Shown here piece by piece: positions 14,112 through 14,797 of a stretch of DNA of 14,797 nucleotides (position 1 is its first letter; every line of letters begins with the position of its first letter). Where the stretch lies: positions 1 through 14,797 of the forward strand of contig UREH01000044.1 of NCBI GenBank assembly GCA_900546835.1. Reading direction: 5' to 3'. The position numbers were made by a program, and so were the translations under genes. Below the pieces are notes generated by a model. That model made no database searches. It was not told the origin of the DNA and saw nothing but the letters and a program-made list of their open reading frames with translations. Source of the DNA: an uncultured Porphyromonadaceae bacterium (GTDB lineage Bacteria > Bacteroidota > Bacteroidia > Bacteroidales > Muribaculaceae).

Positions 14112-14797
14112 TTACCGGCTGCATTCGCCGCAGGAGACGTGATGGCCGGCGAAGCGGCATTCCACCATATGGAGCAGACGCGACCGCAGGGGTTCGAGCT
14201 CGATGGCGTCGATGACGTCGGCCATAAACGCCTGCATGAGCATGCGGCGGGCGACGGCGATGGGTATGCCGCGCGTCTGCATATAGAATAGGGCGCGGTC
14301 GTCGAGCTGACCGGTGGTGGCTCCGTGGGAGCATTTTACGTCGTCGTTGTAGATGAGCAGCTGGGGCTTTGTATGCATGCGGGCGCTGCGCGAGGCGAGA
14401 ATGTTGCGGTTGCTCTGGTAGGCCTCGACGAAGCGGGCGCCGTGGCATACCTCGATGCTCCCCTCGAAGGCGCCGGTGGCATCGTCGTCGAGCACGTACT
14501 TGAACATCTGGGAGCTATGTCCGTAGAAGCCTGCGTGGCGGAGGTCGGAGGAGTTGTCGATGTGCTGCTCGCCGCTGCCGATGGCCATGCCGGAGAGGCG
14601 TGTAACGGTATGCTCACCTACTACGTCGAGATGGAATTCATTGCGTGTGGTGCCGTTGGCGAGCGTGGAGGCGCACACGGTGAGCGACGAGCCATCGTCC
14701 TGGCGCGCAAAGAGCTGTGAATAGCGCGAAGTGGCGGACGAGGACTCCTCGATGTCGTACCACTGGACGGAGGCACCGGGTCCGGCGAAAATCTCGA
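14112..14797 (-). CDS. sufD: SufD, Fe-S cluster assembly protein (5' end outside window)
   Basis: The frame stays open to the right edge, giving about 227 C-terminal residues; a GTG at 14678 is an internal Val, not the start. SufD forms the SufBC2D scaffold on which Fe-S clusters are built. Family marks: the repetitive right-handed beta-helix pattern (STLANGTTRNEFHLDVVGE, then YGHSSQMFKYVLDDDATGAFEG), the conserved CSHGATTGQLDDRALFYMQTRG block containing the functional His of the SufB/SufD interface, and the helical end (ARRMLMQAFMADVIDAI). The tail carries a cysteine/histidine cluster (C-R-F-A-G-H-H-V-S-C-G-E-C) just before the stop; I recall Cys-containing tails in Bacteroidetes SufD, but the role is unknown. 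SufB is the paralogue alternative; position directly before sufS and the tail favour SufD. Confidence 0.93.
   Translation of the reverse strand, partial: EIFAGPGASVQWYDIEESSSATSRYSQLFARQDDGSSLTVCASTLANGTTRNEFHLDVVGEHTVTRLSGMAIGSGEQHIDNSSDLRHAGFYGHSSQMFKYVLDDDATGAFEGSIEVCHGARFVEAYQSNRNILASRSARMHTKPQLLIYNDDVKCSHGATTGQLDDRALFYMQTRGIPIAVARRMLMQAFMADVIDAIELEPLRSRLLHMVECRFAGHHVSCGECSR

Overview
The window looks like chromosomal DNA from a GC-rich member of the Bacteroidales, most likely a Muribaculaceae-type gut bacterium (taxonomy is inference). The reasons are a DUF4271 protein next to hemD, promoters of the Bacteroidetes type (TTTG, about 20 bases, TAnnTTTG), a secreted GH13 enzyme with a type IX secretion-like tail, a SufD-SufS cluster, and almost no Shine-Dalgarno sequences. 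It is mostly housekeeping. I see no insertion sequence, phage, CRISPR array, tRNA or rRNA.

Layout. Bases 1-2977 (+) hold a compact gene run: the 3' part of a Na/phosphate cotransporter with a PhoU-like tail, a DUF4271 membrane protein, hemD (overlapping it by ATGA) and rnpA. Bases 2978-3573 contain no convincing protein gene. They hold a near-consensus promoter, a G-poor stretch, a chain of stem-loops and an intrinsic terminator, which together suggest an unrecognised structured RNA of about 465 nt. Bases 3574-6171 (-) encode a secreted alpha-amylase-family enzyme that probably starts at TTG. A short divergent promoter region (6172-6327) then separates it from a flippase-like membrane protein (6328-7419, +), whose promoter abuts its start codon. 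The flippase gene overlaps tail-to-tail with a TatD-family nuclease gene.

The rest (7349-14797) is on the minus strand. In transcription order it reads sufD (partial), sufS, dnaX, polA, tatD-family gene. sufD and sufS belong to iron-sulfur cluster assembly. dnaX (clamp-loader subunit) has its own good promoter, and polA and the TatD gene are translationally coupled (TGATG), giving a replication and repair group.

The best points for a second look are the candidate RNA at 3097-3560, the apparent loss of the proofreading active site in PolA, the likely leaderless flippase transcript, and the TTG start of the GH13 gene. No clearly new multi-gene system is visible.
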